This document shows, in pieces, positions 45,924 through 57,583 of a DNA stretch of 64,000 nt. The notes under the pieces were generated by a model. It was not told the DNA's origin and did not search any database. It was given only the letters and a program-made list of their open reading frames with translations. The stretch lies in contig NZ_AFIG01000003.1 in assembly GCF_000214595.1 (NCBI RefSeq), positions 761,288 through 825,287 of the forward strand. Reading direction: 5' to 3'. Both the position numbers and the translations under genes were made by a program. How positions within the stretch are numbered: the first letter of the stretch is position 1; each line of letters begins with the position of its first letter. This stretch comes from Methylophaga thalassica MP. Lineage in GTDB: Bacteria; Pseudomonadota; Gammaproteobacteria; Nitrosococcales; Methylophagaceae.

Positions 45924-47282
45924 ATGTCTGAGCTGGACCACGATCACGCCCTGAATCAATCTATTAATGCTTTATCTGATGCCCTGCAAAGTGGACGTTT
46001 TGTCAGAATGCGTAGGTTATTAGCAGGACTACATCCAGCCGAAACAGCGCATCTTCTTGAATCTTTACCGCCTAACGAGCGGAAAATCTGCTGGCCATTA
46101 ATTAATCCTGACTTACGTGGTGAAGTCTTGTCATATATCGGTGAGGAAGTCCGTACCGATCTGATGACAGATATGGATACCGCCGATCTGATTAATGCCA
46201 CCGAAGATCTTGATGCCGATGATATCGCCGATATTCTGCAAGATCTCCCGGATCATGTCGTCCATGAAGTCTTGCGTGCGATGGATATTCAACATCGGCG
46301 TCGTGTTGAGGCTGTTTTAGCCTACGATGAAGAAAGTGCCGGTGGTTTGATGAATACAGACGTCACCACGGTACGCACAGATATCACGCTTGAGGTTGTC
46401 CTACGCTATCTGCGCATGCTGGGAGAACTGCCAGAAAATACCGATAGTTTGTATGTGGTGGATCATAATGATCATTACCTGGGCACATTACGTTTATCAC
46501 AAGTGGTGAGCCGAAACCGTTCACTTCTGGTAAGTGAAGTTATGTCGCACCAGGTCGATCCGATTCCAGCGAATATGACGGATCGGGATGTCGCCAGACG
46601 ATTTGAAAAACATGATTTGATTTCCGCGCCTGTTGTCGATAAAGATAACCGCCTACTTGGTCGTATCACCATTGATGATGTCGTTGACGTTATCCGTGAT
46701 GACGCAGAACATTCGATGCTGAGCATGGCAGGTTTGGGTGAAGATGAAGATACCTTTGCCACCGTCAAACGCAGTGTTCATCGCCGCTCGGTGTGGCTTG
46801 CCGTAAACTTACTGACAGCATTTCTCGCGTCATGGGTTATTGGTTTATTTGAAACTACAATACAAAAACAAGTGGCCCTTGCAGTCCTAATGCCCATTGT
46901 TGCCAGTATGGGTGGCATAGCCGGAAGCCAGACCTTAACATTGGTTATTCGCTCTATGGCATTGGGTCAACTGAATAGTAACAATGAACGCTGGTTATTG
47001 CGCAAAGAGATGCTGGTTGGTGCGACAAATGGCTTGATATGGGCCACAGCTATCGCGATAGTCACCGTGATCTGGTTTAATAGCGTGTCTTTAGGACTAC
47101 TTATTGGTACTGCCATCATTATTAATTTAGTGGCAGCAGCCCTTGCTGGCGTAACTATACCGTTGGGGTTGAAGCGAATAGGTATTGATCCAGCCTTATC
47201 AGGCAGCGTACTACTCACCACTGTCACGGATGTGGTCGGGTTTATGGCCTTTTTAGGCTTCGCCAAATTATTTATTGTTTAA
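45924..47282 (+). CDS. mgtE: Magnesium transporter MgtE
   Basis: A Mg2+-gated Mg2+ channel. The 452-residue protein has the cytoplasmic N domain (about 1-130, with [14 protein letters not shown] and [13 protein letters not shown]), two CBS domains (about 135-255, [19 protein letters not shown]) and a C-terminal pore region with five helices, including [19 protein letters not shown], which holds the conserved pore motif. Acidic residues between N and CBS domains sense cytoplasmic Mg2+. Its end overlaps the start region of the aroC reading frame, but the aroC ATG lies 25 bases later. Confidence 0.95.
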   Translation: MSELDHDHALNQSINALSDALQSGRFVRMRRLLAGLHPAETAHLLESLPPNERKICWPLINPDLRGEVLSYIGEEVRTDLMTDMDTADLINATEDLDADDIADILQDLPDHVVHEVLRAMDIQHRRRVEAVLAYDEESAGGLMNTDVTTVRTDITLEVVLRYLRMLGELPENTDSLYVVDHNDHYLGTLRLSQVVSRNRSLLVSEVMSHQVDPIPANMTDRDVARRFEKHDLISAPVVDKDNRLLGRITIDDVVDVIRDDAEHSMLSMAGLGEDEDTFATVKRSVHRRSVWLAVNLLTAFLASWVIGLFETTIQKQVALAVLMPIVASMGGIAGSQTLTLVIRSMALGQLNSNNERWLLRKEMLVGATNGLIWATAIAIVTVIWFNSVSLGLLIGTAIIINLVAAALAGVTIPLGLKRIGIDPALSGSVLLTTVTDVVGFMAFLGFAKLFIV

Positions 47283-47307
47283 TCTTCACTCGAAAGCGGA
47301 ACGAGAT

Positions 47308-48405
47308 ATGTCAGGTAATACCTTTGGAAAACTCTTCACTGTTACCACCTTTGGCGAGAGTCATGGCCCAGCTTTAGGCTGCATCGTTGATGGCTGCCCT
47401 CCCGGACTAGAATTAACTGAAGCAGATTTACAAAGCGATCTTGATCGTCGCCGTCCAGGTAAAACTCGTCATGAAACGCAACGCCGCGAACCCGATCAGG
47501 TCAAAATTCTGTCTGGGGTTTTTGAAGGTAAGACAACTGGCACCCCCATTGGTATGTTGATTGAAAATGTTGATCAACGCTCCAAAGATTACGGCAACAT
47601 CATGCATCAGTTCAGACCTGCTCATGCTGATTACACCTATCACCAAAAATACGGTGTGCGTGATTATCGTGGCGGTGGTCGCTCTTCTGCCAGAGAGACG
47701 GCCATGCGTGTCGCCGCTGGTGGTATTGCAAAGAAATATCTTCGTCAGCGTTATGGTATTGAAATAAATGCTTATTTATCGCAACTCGGTCCTATAAAAA
47801 CAGAAAAACTAGATTGGTCACACATAGAGAAAAGTGCCTTTTTCTCACCGGATCCAGACAAAGAAACTGAACTCGAGGCCTATATGGATGCCTTACGTAA
47901 AGAAGGCAACTCGGTAGGCGCCAGAATTAATATTGTTGCTCGCCATGTACCGGTTGGACTTGGAGAGCCGATTTTTGACCGTATTGATGCGGATATCGCT
48001 CACGCTATGATGAGCATTAATGCCGTCAAAGGTGTTGAGATTGGTGCCGGCTTTGATTCGGTCACACAAAAAGGCACTGAACATCGTGATGAAATTACCG
48101 CTGACGGTTTTCTCAGTAATCATGCGGGCGGCACACTTGGCGGTATTACCAGTGGTCAGGATTTACTTGTCAGCATCGCGCTGAAACCCACTTCCAGTCT
48201 GCGATTACCAGGCCGAAGTGTTGACACACAAGGTAATGCCATTGAAGTTGTGACGAAAGGTCGCCATGATCCGTGTGTCGGTATTCGAGCGACACCTATA
48301 GCAGAAGCTATGCTGGCATTAGTTTTAATGGATCATGTGTTGAGACATCGTGCTCAAAATATGGACGTCACTACTGATACCCCGATCATTCCTGCTCAGG
48401 CTTAA
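47308..48405 (+). CDS. aroC: Chorismate synthase
   Basis: Final enzyme of the shikimate pathway, turning EPSP into chorismate with reduced FMN. The 365-residue protein shows [38 protein letters not shown], the region [20 protein letters not shown] and, near the C-terminus, [18 protein letters not shown]. The start at the ATG 47308 gives the standard N-terminus MSGNTFG. prmB, its usual upstream neighbour, is absent here and sits after leuC. An MFS gene follows after nine bases. Confidence 0.97.
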   Translation: MSGNTFGKLFTVTTFGESHGPALGCIVDGCPPGLELTEADLQSDLDRRRPGKTRHETQRREPDQVKILSGVFEGKTTGTPIGMLIENVDQRSKDYGNIMHQFRPAHADYTYHQKYGVRDYRGGGRSSARETAMRVAAGGIAKKYLRQRYGIEINAYLSQLGPIKTEKLDWSHIEKSAFFSPDPDKETELEAYMDALRKEGNSVGARINIVARHVPVGLGEPIFDRIDADIAHAMMSINAVKGVEIGAGFDSVTQKGTEHRDEITADGFLSNHAGGTLGGITSGQDLLVSIALKPTSSLRLPGRSVDTQGNAIEVVTKGRHDPCVGIRATPIAEAMLALVLMDHVLRHRAQNMDVTTDTPIIPAQA

Positions 48406-48414
48406 CTCATTCAG

Positions 48415-49572
48415 GTGCCTTTATCTCAATTGCCATACTGGCGCCTGTCTGGCTTTTATTTTTTTTATTTTGCTTGTCTCGGCATATTAGTACCTTACTG
48501 GAGCCTTTACCTGAAATGGGAAGGCTTTAGCCCAAGCCAGATTGGTGAACTAACCGCCATTCTGATGGCCTCCAGAATTATCGCGCCCAATATCTGGGGT
48601 TGGTTAGCAGATTATTATAGCCGTCGCATGAGAATTGTAAGACTCGCCAGTTTTGCCACCATCATTGTCTTTGCAGCAATTTTCATTGATCAATCTTATC
48701 TCAGTGTCGCACTGGTTCTGATGTTATTTAGCTTCTTTTGGAACGCATCACTACCCCAAGTTGAAGTCACCACACTGCAACATCTCGGTGAACACAGTCA
48801 TCACTACAGCAAGATTCGTTTATGGGGTTCCATCGGTTTTATTGTCATCGTCATGGTGTTGGGTAATTTACTTGAGCAGTTTGAGCCAAAGATTATTCCC
48901 ATCGCATTATTAATCAGCATTACTGGTATATGGCTATTCAGTCTCAGCGTGCCTGAATCATCAAACACGTCAGAGCACAGCACCATCTCATTAAAAACCA
49001 TACTGAAGCGGCCCAGTGTGATTGCTTTTTTACTGATCTGCTTATTAATGCAGGCTAGTCATGGCCCTTACTACACGTTTTATTCCATCTATCTAGAGCA
49101 GCATGATTACAGCAGTAGTGTTATAGGCCAACTTTGGGCACTGGGTGTTATGTCCGAAGTCATTATTTTTCTTGTAATGCATCGCTGGCTGCCCAAGTTT
49201 GGACTGCGTAATGTATTTATGGTCAGTCTATTATTAACATCACTTCGCTGGCTCTTGATAGCAGCCTTTCCGCAAAACCTACCTGCACTGATTATGGCTC
49301 AGTTTTTACATGCAGCCAGCTACGGCAGTTTTCATGCCTCGGCTATTGCCTGGGTTCATCGTCATTTTATTGGCAACACACAAGGCAGAGGACAAGCGCT
49401 GTATAGCAGCGCAAGTTTTGGAATTGGCGGGGTTATAGGTAGCTTATTCAGCGGCTATTTATGGGATAGTCCTGGGGCGGCCTGGACATTCATCATTGCC
49501 AGCGTACTCAGCTTTTTAGGCTTTATTGTTGCTTATAGATGGCTAAAAGAAACGGATAGCATCCTGAGATAA
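48415..49572 (+). CDS. MFS transporter, HcaT-like (MFS_1_like)
   Basis: A 385-residue carrier with 12 predicted helices. The N-terminus (LSGFYFFYFACLGILVPYWSLYLK) and the loop GWLADYYSRRMRIV, a variant of the MFS loop 2-3 motif, resemble the HcaT / nucleoside-proton symporter group. A similar MFS gene after aroC is common in gammaproteobacteria, with unknown substrate. The start is a GTG at 48415 without a strong ribosome-binding site, suggesting translation linked to aroC. Confidence 0.85.
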   Translation: MPLSQLPYWRLSGFYFFYFACLGILVPYWSLYLKWEGFSPSQIGELTAILMASRIIAPNIWGWLADYYSRRMRIVRLASFATIIVFAAIFIDQSYLSVALVLMLFSFFWNASLPQVEVTTLQHLGEHSHHYSKIRLWGSIGFIVIVMVLGNLLEQFEPKIIPIALLISITGIWLFSLSVPESSNTSEHSTISLKTILKRPSVIAFLLICLLMQASHGPYYTFYSIYLEQHDYSSSVIGQLWALGVMSEVIIFLVMHRWLPKFGLRNVFMVSLLLTSLRWLLIAAFPQNLPALIMAQFLHAASYGSFHASAIAWVHRHFIGNTQGRGQALYSSASFGIGGVIGSLFSGYLWDSPGAAWTFIIASVLSFLGFIVAYRWLKETDSILR

Positions 49573-49699
49573 GTAGGATTTGAGCTAATATTTATCTGGA
49601 TTTGTTCTTTCTTTCATTGAAAACAATACTTATACTTACAGACTGGGAATTTAACGTAACACAGATAGCAGGTACGTCCGTTGTCTCCTGACCAGGTGA

Positions 49700-51052
<1,353 letters not shown>

Positions 51053-51055
51053 TTG

Positions 51056-52264
51056 ATGGCACGCTTAAGACGTTTTCTTGATCGTATCGAGCCACAATTT
51101 CAAAAAGGCGGCCCATACGAAAAGTATTTCGCGTTATATGAGATGGTGGATACCTTTATATATTCACCCGCTGATGTAACACGAGGTTCTCCACATGTGC
51201 GGGACGCCATCGATCTAAAACGGGTAATGAGTTATGTCGTAGTAGCGACATTCCCCGTCTTATTATTGATGCTTTGGAATACGGGTTTTCAGGCGAATAA
51301 TGCGATCAGCCAAATGGGTATGACAGGCCTGGATGGTTGGCGTAACTGGATAATGAGTACGCTGGGTATCGCATATGACCCTAACAGTTTATTCGCCAAT
51401 ATGTTTCATGGCTTACTTTACTTTTTACCCATGTATATAACGACATTGGTCGCTGGCGGTATTTTTGAAGTCATCTTTGCCGCTGTAAGAAACCATGAGG
51501 TTAATGAAGGTTTCTTAGTCAGCTCGATGCTTTACACCTTGACCTTGCCACCATCAACACCGCTGTGGATGGTCGCACTTGGTATCATTTTCGGTGTAGT
51601 TCTGGGTAAAGAAGTCTTCGGTGGTACAGGTAAAAACTTCTTGAACCCTGCCCTGACTGGGCGTGCGTTTCTTTATTTTGCGTATCCGGCAGCAATGTCT
51701 GGAGACGCGGTGTGGACTGCAGTTGATGGCTACACTGGAGCGACGCCTCTTGCTCTGGCCGCATCAGGTGGTATCGAGGCGGTGAAAGAAGCTGGTTACA
51801 GCTGGTCACAAACCTTCTTTGGAATGATGCCAGGCTCGCTGGGTGAGACATCCACACTAGCGATACTCATCGGTGCAGCATTTCTAATTTATACCCGAGT
51901 GGCTAACTTCAGAATCATTCTGGGTGTATTCCTTGGTATGGTTGCTACCTCATTATTATTCAACCTGATTGGCAGTGATACCAATCCGATGTTCAGTGTT
52001 CCATGGTATTGGCATTTAACCATGGGCGGCCTCGCCTTCGGTATGGTCTTTATGGCAACAGATCCGGTCTCTGCGGCGATGACAAATAAAGGGCGCTGGA
52101 TATATGGTGCATTGATTGGTTTTATGGCGGTGATGATCCGTGTTGTGAACCCCGCCTTCCCAGAAGGTATTATGCTAGCCATATTATTTGGCAATATTTT
52201 CGCGCCCCTGATCGACTATTTTGTTGTTCAGGCCAACATCAAACGCAGAATGAAGCGAACTTAA
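51056..52264 (+). CDS. nqrB: Na+-translocating NADH:quinone reductase subunit B
   Basis: Membrane subunit with about ten helices, 402 residues. It carries covalent FMN on a Thr, probably that in VDGYTGATPLALA, and binds riboflavin and quinone. The start is the ATG at 51056, seven bases after AAGGA; a TTG one codon earlier is less likely. It lies directly behind nqrA. Features such as GKEVFGGTGKNFLNPALTGR, typical of NqrB and RnfD, are present. Confidence 0.97.
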   Translation: MARLRRFLDRIEPQFQKGGPYEKYFALYEMVDTFIYSPADVTRGSPHVRDAIDLKRVMSYVVVATFPVLLLMLWNTGFQANNAISQMGMTGLDGWRNWIMSTLGIAYDPNSLFANMFHGLLYFLPMYITTLVAGGIFEVIFAAVRNHEVNEGFLVSSMLYTLTLPPSTPLWMVALGIIFGVVLGKEVFGGTGKNFLNPALTGRAFLYFAYPAAMSGDAVWTAVDGYTGATPLALAASGGIEAVKEAGYSWSQTFFGMMPGSLGETSTLAILIGAAFLIYTRVANFRIILGVFLGMVATSLLFNLIGSDTNPMFSVPWYWHLTMGGLAFGMVFMATDPVSAAMTNKGRWIYGALIGFMAVMIRVVNPAFPEGIMLAILFGNIFAPLIDYFVVQANIKRRMKRT

Positions 52265-52268
52265 TATC

Positions 52269-53093
52269 ATGGCTGAAACTAATACAAAAAAAGGATTGTT
52301 AGGTGGATTACTCAACTTACCTAATGATGATCCGAAAAAAACTCTTTTTATTGCTATTCTGTTGTGTCTGATTTGTTCAGTGATGGTTTCGACAGCGGCT
52401 GTTTATTTACGTCCCATACAGGACGACAATAAAAAAGACGATATAAAGAAGAATATTCTTGCTGTCACAGGAATGAGTAATCAAGCTGGTACTGTTGATG
52501 AAATTTTTAGTCAGTTTGAAGTTAAGCTGGTCGACTTGAGTACAGGTAATTATGCTGACAATAACATCGACCCTGTCAGTTATGACCAGCGTGCGGCATC
52601 AGCTGATCCACAAATGAGTATCAACATAGACGACAAAGATGATATTGCCAGCATCGGTCGACGCGCCAACTATGCACCTGTGTATATATTGAAAGAAGGC
52701 GACGCGATTAAACAAGTCGTACTGCCCGTTCATGGCTATGGTCTATGGTCCACGTTATATGGATTTTTAGCATTGGAAGGTGACTTCAATACGGTTCGTG
52801 GTTTACGTTTTTACGAACAGGCGGAAACACCGGGACTTGGTGGTGAAGTTGATAACCCTAAATGGCGTGCTCAGTGGGCTGGCAAGAAAATTTTTGATGC
52901 TGATGGTAATGTCGAAATTCGTGTGATTCGTGGTCATGTTGAGCCAAATACGGCTAATGCCGAATACAAGGTAGATGGCTTATCAGGAGCGACCTTAACT
53001 AGTAATGGTGTCACCAACCTTCTACAGTTCTGGTTAGGCGATCAGGGGTTTGGGCCTTACCTGAAAAAAATGCATTCTGAATTGGGGAAATAA
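52269..53093 (+). CDS. nqrC: Na+-translocating NADH:quinone reductase subunit C
   Basis: A 274-residue subunit with one N-terminal membrane helix (about residues 25-46) and a periplasmic FMN domain. The flavinylated Thr is in DGLSGATLTSNGV, the SGAT signature used by the ApbE flavin transferase. FYEQAETPGLGGEVDNPKW is another family block. The stop is followed after three bases by nqrD. An apbE gene is expected to serve this subunit but is not in the window. Confidence 0.97.
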   Translation: MAETNTKKGLLGGLLNLPNDDPKKTLFIAILLCLICSVMVSTAAVYLRPIQDDNKKDDIKKNILAVTGMSNQAGTVDEIFSQFEVKLVDLSTGNYADNNIDPVSYDQRAASADPQMSINIDDKDDIASIGRRANYAPVYILKEGDAIKQVVLPVHGYGLWSTLYGFLALEGDFNTVRGLRFYEQAETPGLGGEVDNPKWRAQWAGKKIFDADGNVEIRVIRGHVEPNTANAEYKVDGLSGATLTSNGVTNLLQFWLGDQGFGPYLKKMHSELGK

Positions 53094-53096
53094 CTT

Positions 53097-53759
53097 ATGG
53101 CAAGCCAAGCAAAAAATAATGTTATCGATCCTCTCATTGATAACAATCCAATTACACTACAAGTTCTTGGTATTTGTTCTGCATTAGCAGTCACTACCAA
53201 TATGATGTCCGCACTTATCATGTCATTGGCTTTGACCACGGTTACAGCCTTCTCGAGTGCCTGTATCAGTGCTATCCGTAAACATATTCCGAGTAGTATT
53301 CGGATTATTGTGCAAATGACGATCATTGCTTCGCTGGTCATTATTGTTGACCAGATTCTCAAAGCCTATGCATTTGAGGCCAGCAAACAATTGTCGGTGT
53401 TCGTCGGCTTGATTATCACCAACTGTATCGTATTAGGCCGTGCTGAAGCTTACGCAATGAAAAACCCGCCTATGCTGAGTTTCCTGGATGGGATTGGTAA
53501 TGGCTTAGGTTATAGTCTCATTCTTATGTTGGTTGCTTTCTGTCGTGAACTCTTAGGTGCAGGAAAATTATTTGGCTACCAAGTGATTCCTGTCGCCAAT
53601 GATGGTGGATGGTATATACCAAACGGATTAATGCTCTTACCACCAAGTGCTTTCTTTGTCATTGGTCTGCTCATCTGGGCTGTGCGTAGTTGGAAAAAAG
53701 AACAAGTCGAAGCGCCGGACTATCAAATTCACCAAGTTCATCGTACGGAGGTATTGTAG
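53097..53759 (+). CDS. nqrD: Na+-translocating NADH:quinone reductase subunit D
   Basis: Membrane subunit of 220 residues with six helices, paired with NqrE around the central iron centre. The Cys for that centre is in [19 protein letters not shown]. The C-terminal helices [20 protein letters not shown] follow the family. It abuts nqrE, whose ATG comes immediately after the stop. Confidence 0.97.
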   Translation: MASQAKNNVIDPLIDNNPITLQVLGICSALAVTTNMMSALIMSLALTTVTAFSSACISAIRKHIPSSIRIIVQMTIIASLVIIVDQILKAYAFEASKQLSVFVGLIITNCIVLGRAEAYAMKNPPMLSFLDGIGNGLGYSLILMLVAFCRELLGAGKLFGYQVIPVANDGGWYIPNGLMLLPPSAFFVIGLLIWAVRSWKKEQVEAPDYQIHQVHRTEVL

Positions 53760-54368
53760 ATGGAACATTATCTAAGCCTGTTCGTACGCTCAATTTTTAT
53801 TGAGAACCTGGCTTTATCATTCTTTTTAGGCATGTGTACCTTCCTTGCTGTGTCGAAAAAAATTGAAACAGCCCTTGGTCTTGGTATTGCCGTCATCATG
53901 GTTCAAGCCATTACAGTCCCAGCAAATAACTTAATCTACCAATACCTACTTAAGGATGGTGCGCTTGCCTGGGCAGGTTTACCTGATGTTGATTTAAGCT
54001 TTCTTGGTCTTATCAGCTACATTGGTGTTATTGCTGCGATGGTACAGATTCTTGAAATGGCCATGGATAAATATGCTCCAGCCTTGTACAACGCATTGGG
54101 TATATTCCTGCCATTAATCACGGTGAACTGTGCCATTCTGGGCGGAACCTTGTTCATGGTTGAACGTGACTACAACCTATCTGAAAGTGCTGTTTATGGT
54201 GTTGGTAGTGGTCTTGGCTGGGCAATGGCGATTACTGCTATCGCTGGCATACGTGAAAAACTCAAATATTCAGATGTACCTGATGGGCTGCAAGGATTAG
54301 GGATTACCTTTATCACTGCAGGTCTCATGGCACTTGGTTTTATGGCATTTTCTGGGATTCAATTGTGA
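53760..54368 (+). CDS. nqrE: Na+-translocating NADH:quinone reductase subunit E
   Basis: A 202-residue membrane subunit homologous to NqrD but inserted with opposite topology. The matching Cys lies in [20 protein letters not shown], and [20 protein letters not shown] near the start gives the second Cys site. Together with NqrD it holds the buried iron centre. Its stop shares one base with the nqrF ATG, which shows close coupling. Confidence 0.97.
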   Translation: MEHYLSLFVRSIFIENLALSFFLGMCTFLAVSKKIETALGLGIAVIMVQAITVPANNLIYQYLLKDGALAWAGLPDVDLSFLGLISYIGVIAAMVQILEMAMDKYAPALYNALGIFLPLITVNCAILGGTLFMVERDYNLSESAVYGVGSGLGWAMAITAIAGIREKLKYSDVPDGLQGLGITFITAGLMALGFMAFSGIQL

Positions 54369-55585
54369 TGGAAATCGTACTCGGCATCGTACTATTTACC
54401 CTTATCATCATGGCCTTGGTATTTTTAATACTTGGGGCACGTTCAAGATTAGTCTCAACTGGTGATATTGAAATTGTCATCAATGAGGAAAAAACCATCA
54501 AAACTAAAGCCGGCAGTAAACTGTTAGGGGCTCTTGCTGATGCAGATCTATTTGTGTCATCAGCTTGCGGCGGCGGCGGTACTTGTGGGCAGTGTAAAGT
54601 TAAAATCTTTGAGGGTGGTGGCTCAATCCTGCCCACAGAAGAATCCCATATCACCAAACGTGAAGCAGCAGAAGGTGACCGATTATCCTGTCAGGTTGCC
54701 GTTAAACAGAACATGAAAATTGAAGTCCCCGAAGAAGTTTTCGGTGTCAAAAAATGGGATTGTACTGTTCGCTCTAACCACAATGTTGCTACGTTTATTA
54801 AAGAATTAGTACTGGAATTACCTGTTGGTGAAAATGTAAATTTCCGTGCCGGTGGTTTTATTCAGATAGAGTGCCCACCTCATACGGTTGAATACAAAAG
54901 TTTTGATGTAGAAGATGAATACAGAAGCGACTGGGACCGCTTTGATATGTGGCGTTATAAATCCGTTGTAAAAGAGGATGTTATCCGCGCATATTCTATG
55001 GCGAACTATCCTGAAGAAGAAGGCATTATTATGCTGAATGTTCGGATCGCTTCCCCGCCACCAGACAACGATGATATTCCACCAGGTCAAATGTCATCAT
55101 ATATATTCAACTTAAAACCAGGTGATAAAGTCACTATCTCAGGACCTTTTGGTGAATTCTTTGCCAAAGATACGGATAAAGAAATGGTCTTTATCGGTGG
55201 TGGTGCAGGTATGGCACCGATGCGTTCACATATTTTCGATCAGCTTCGTAGAATTAAAACCGACCGTAAGATCAGTTTCTGGTATGGCGCCCGTAGCTTG
55301 CGTGAAATGTTCTACACTGAAGATTTTGATGAGCTGGCTGCTGAAAATGAGAACTTTACCTGGAATGTGGCTCTATCGGATCCATTGCCAGAAGATAACT
55401 GGCAGGGTTACACTGGCTTCATTCATAATGTACTGTATGAAAACTATCTTAAAGATCATCCAGCACCAGAAGACTGTGAATTCTATATGTGTGGACCGCC
55501 AATGATGAATGCTGCGGTAATTAGAATGCTGGAAGATCTTGGTGTTGAACGTGAAAACATATTCTTGGATGACTTTGGGGGCTAG
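54368..55585 (+). CDS. nqrF: Na+-translocating NADH:quinone reductase subunit F
   Basis: The NADH-entry subunit, 405 residues. One membrane helix (1-25) is followed by a 2Fe-2S ferredoxin domain with [14 protein letters not shown] and a later LSCQV, then an FAD domain ([11 protein letters not shown]) and an NADH domain ([30 protein letters not shown]). The C-terminal tail is [13 protein letters not shown] chose the ATG at 54368; a GTG one codon before is also open. nqrM follows without a gap. Confidence 0.98.
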   Translation: MEIVLGIVLFTLIIMALVFLILGARSRLVSTGDIEIVINEEKTIKTKAGSKLLGALADADLFVSSACGGGGTCGQCKVKIFEGGGSILPTEESHITKREAAEGDRLSCQVAVKQNMKIEVPEEVFGVKKWDCTVRSNHNVATFIKELVLELPVGENVNFRAGGFIQIECPPHTVEYKSFDVEDEYRSDWDRFDMWRYKSVVKEDVIRAYSMANYPEEEGIIMLNVRIASPPPDNDDIPPGQMSSYIFNLKPGDKVTISGPFGEFFAKDTDKEMVFIGGGAGMAPMRSHIFDQLRRIKTDRKISFWYGARSLREMFYTEDFDELAAENENFTWNVALSDPLPEDNWQGYTGFIHNVLYENYLKDHPAPEDCEFYMCGPPMMNAAVIRMLEDLGVERENIFLDDFGG

Positions 55586-55783
55586 ATGACAACTTTTATC
55601 GCCGCATTTGTTCTGTTACTTGTCGTTGTCGCAGCAATGGCGATAGGCGTGTTGTTTGGTCGCTCAGCCATCAAAGGTAGTTGTGGTGGTCTCAATCAAG
55701 TTGGCTTAAGTGGAAGTTGTGGTGGCGCTTGTTCAGCCCAGGAAAGGGATGAATGTGCAAGACGGAAAGCCCAACAACAATAA
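55586..55783 (+). CDS. nqrM: Na+-NQR maturation protein NqrM
   Basis: A 65-residue membrane protein needed to build active Na+-NQR, thought to deliver the iron for the NqrD/NqrE centre. One helix (about 4-25) is followed by a Cys-rich tail: KGSCGG, GSCGGACSAQ and DECARRK, four Cys in total. It starts one base after the nqrF stop. In many relatives apbE lies between nqrF and nqrM; here it does not. Confidence 0.95.
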   Translation: MTTFIAAFVLLLVVVAAMAIGVLFGRSAIKGSCGGLNQVGLSGSCGGACSAQERDECARRKAQQQ

Positions 55784-55805
55784 TGCATATTGAGGAGAGC
55801 TAAAT

Positions 55806-56267
55806 ATGTTAGCACCGTTAAAAGTCAAAGATCATATGAATGGTACTAAAATTACCTTCACACCGGATATGGATATTCTGCGGGCGATCAATCAATTGGT
55901 AGAGTTCAAGTTATCTGGTGCTCCTGTCATCGATCATCATGGCAACCTGATTGGCTTTTTATCTGAAAAAGATTGTATGAAAGTAGCTTTAAATGCAGCT
56001 TACCAAGGGGAAGCTGCAGGACAAGTTGGCGAGTTTATGAACACAACATGTGCAACAGTTGATGTTGATGACTCTATTATCGATGTTGCTCAGACATTTC
56101 TCAGTACTGCATATAAGTGTTTACCTGTCATCAAAGATAATCGTTTAGTTGGTTCAATAACACGTCAGAATATTCTACGTGCATTGCAAACCTCCTCAAA
56201 TATCGAGAGCAGCAAGAAACCTGCAAAGCAATCAACTAAACAACAGATTCACGTTACGACAAAATAA
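55806..56267 (+). CDS. Tandem CBS domain protein
   Basis: A 153-residue cytoplasmic protein made of two CBS domains (about 5-65 and 75-135), recognisable by ILRAINQLVEFKLSGAPVID and FLSEKDCMKVALN in the first and SIIDVAQTFLSTAYKCLPVI with GSITRQNILRAL in the second. Such pairs bind adenine nucleotides and act as energy sensors. There is no attached enzyme. It lies 22 bases after nqrM with GAGGAG before the ATG, so it may belong to the nqr transcript. The function is unknown. Confidence 0.88.
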   Translation: MLAPLKVKDHMNGTKITFTPDMDILRAINQLVEFKLSGAPVIDHHGNLIGFLSEKDCMKVALNAAYQGEAAGQVGEFMNTTCATVDVDDSIIDVAQTFLSTAYKCLPVIKDNRLVGSITRQNILRALQTSSNIESSKKPAKQSTKQQIHVTTK

Positions 56268-56320
56268 ACACGACGCAGCGAATTTTGCTAGCTAAAGCCT
56301 CAACAGCATTGGAGAAACAT

Positions 56321-56536
56321 ATGCAATTGATGTTTCGTGCTAATAATATTTTAGAAGCTCATATTGTAGCTGGCTTGTTGAAAAGCCATGACATTGACTG
56401 TCACGTTGGTGGCCACTATTTACAGGGCGCTGTCGGCGATCTTCCAGCCACTGATTTCGCTCATGTGTTCGTTGAGCAAAGTAAAGTGAATCTTGCACAG
56501 TCAATTATTAACGATTACGAAAATAACATTCTCTAG
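56321..56536 (+). CDS. Small DUF2007-like protein
   Basis: A 71-residue protein from the ATG at 56321, chosen because GGAG lies six bases before it; an in-frame upstream start has none. The sequence MQLMFRANNILEAHIVAGLL and ALQG-like core HYLQGAVGDLPATDFAHVFV match the DUF2007 (putative signal transducing) family, a ferredoxin-like fold of unknown role. It sits between the CBS protein and cysteine synthase on the same strand. Confidence 0.8.
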   Translation: MQLMFRANNILEAHIVAGLLKSHDIDCHVGGHYLQGAVGDLPATDFAHVFVEQSKVNLAQSIINDYENNIL

Positions 56537-56607
56537 CTTACGACACGCCTCTGACTGATAGATTTCATGTAAGCTATTTGATCAGCATTAAGAAGCGAAA
56601 ACATATT

Positions 56608-57564
56608 ATGATTTACAACAGCATTCTCGATACTATCGGCAATACACCAGTAGTCAAACTCAACAACATAGCTCCAGCCCACGTTGATATGTATGTGAAA
56701 GTTGAGTCGTTTAACCCGATGGGTTCCGTCAAAGATCGCTTGGCATATGCTGTTATTAATGATGCAGAAAAACGTGGGGTTCTGAAGCCGGGTCAAACAG
56801 TCGTTGAAGCCACTTCAGGCAATACCGGTATTGCTCTCGCGATGGTGTGTGCGGCGAAAGGCTATCCCTTTGTTGCGACCATGGTTGAAACCTTCTCCGT
56901 GGAACGTCGTAAGATTATGCGGGCCCTTGGAGCTAAGGTCATTTTGACTCCAGCAGCTGAAAGTGGCAAAGGCATGGTCAAAAAAGCAGAAGAACTTGCT
57001 GAAAAGTATGGTTGGTTTCTAGCCAGACAATTTGAGAACCCAGCGAACCCGGCCTATCACCGAAATACTACAGGACCAGAAATTCTGTCTGATTTTGCAG
57101 GTAAACCTCTTGACTACTGGGTATCGGGTTGGGGAACCGGCGGTACCTTAACAGGTGCAGGTGAAATCATTAAAGCTGCACGCCCAGAAACAAAAATTAT
57201 CGCAACTGAACCTGCCGCGGCTTCCATGCTGGCAGGTAATGCATGGGCGCCACATAAAATCCAAGGTTGGACACCAGATTTTATTCCTGATGTATTAAAT
57301 CGTGACATCTATGATGAACTCTATCCTGTGACAGATGAAGAAGCCAAAAATTGGGCACAACGCCTTGCTCGAGAAGAAGGTATTTTCGTTGGCTTATCAT
57401 GCGGTGGCACCCTAGCGGCGGCCATGAAGGTAGCTGAAAAAGCTACGCCTGGAAGTACTATTTTGGCCATGTTACCTGATACGGGAGAACGTTATCTTTC
57501 CACATACCTTTTTGAGGGGATGAACGAAGGCTCAGATGATGAGTGGCTGGCTAGCTTGGGTTAA
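56608..57564 (+). CDS. cysK: Cysteine synthase (O-acetylserine sulfhydrylase)
   Basis: PLP enzyme that makes cysteine from O-acetylserine and sulfide. The 318-residue protein has the PLP Lys in FNPMGSVKDRLAY, the substrate loop EATSGNTGIALAM, the phosphate loop WGTGGTLTGAGE and GLSCGGTLAAAM. The sequence is of the CysK/CysM group and I cannot divide the two surely; the C-terminal EGMNEGSDDEWL suggests neither strongly. The start is the ATG at 56608, giving MIYNSILDTIGNTP. A perfect hairpin overlaps its stop codon. Confidence 0.93.
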   Translation: MIYNSILDTIGNTPVVKLNNIAPAHVDMYVKVESFNPMGSVKDRLAYAVINDAEKRGVLKPGQTVVEATSGNTGIALAMVCAAKGYPFVATMVETFSVERRKIMRALGAKVILTPAAESGKGMVKKAEELAEKYGWFLARQFENPANPAYHRNTTGPEILSDFAGKPLDYWVSGWGTGGTLTGAGEIIKAARPETKIIATEPAAASMLAGNAWAPHKIQGWTPDFIPDVLNRDIYDELYPVTDEEAKNWAQRLAREEGIFVGLSCGGTLAAAMKVAEKATPGSTILAMLPDTGERYLSTYLFEGMNEGSDDEWLASLG

Positions 57565-57572
57565 GCTAGCCA
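57548..57572. terminator. Hairpin over the cysteine synthase stop codon
   Basis: TGGCTAGCTT (57548-57557) pairs perfectly with AAGCTAGCCA (57563-57572) around GGGTT, and includes the stop codon of the upstream gene. It lies between two convergent genes and might end both transcripts, but neither side carries a T run. Confidence 0.55.
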
Positions 57573-57583
57573 AAACATCTGCG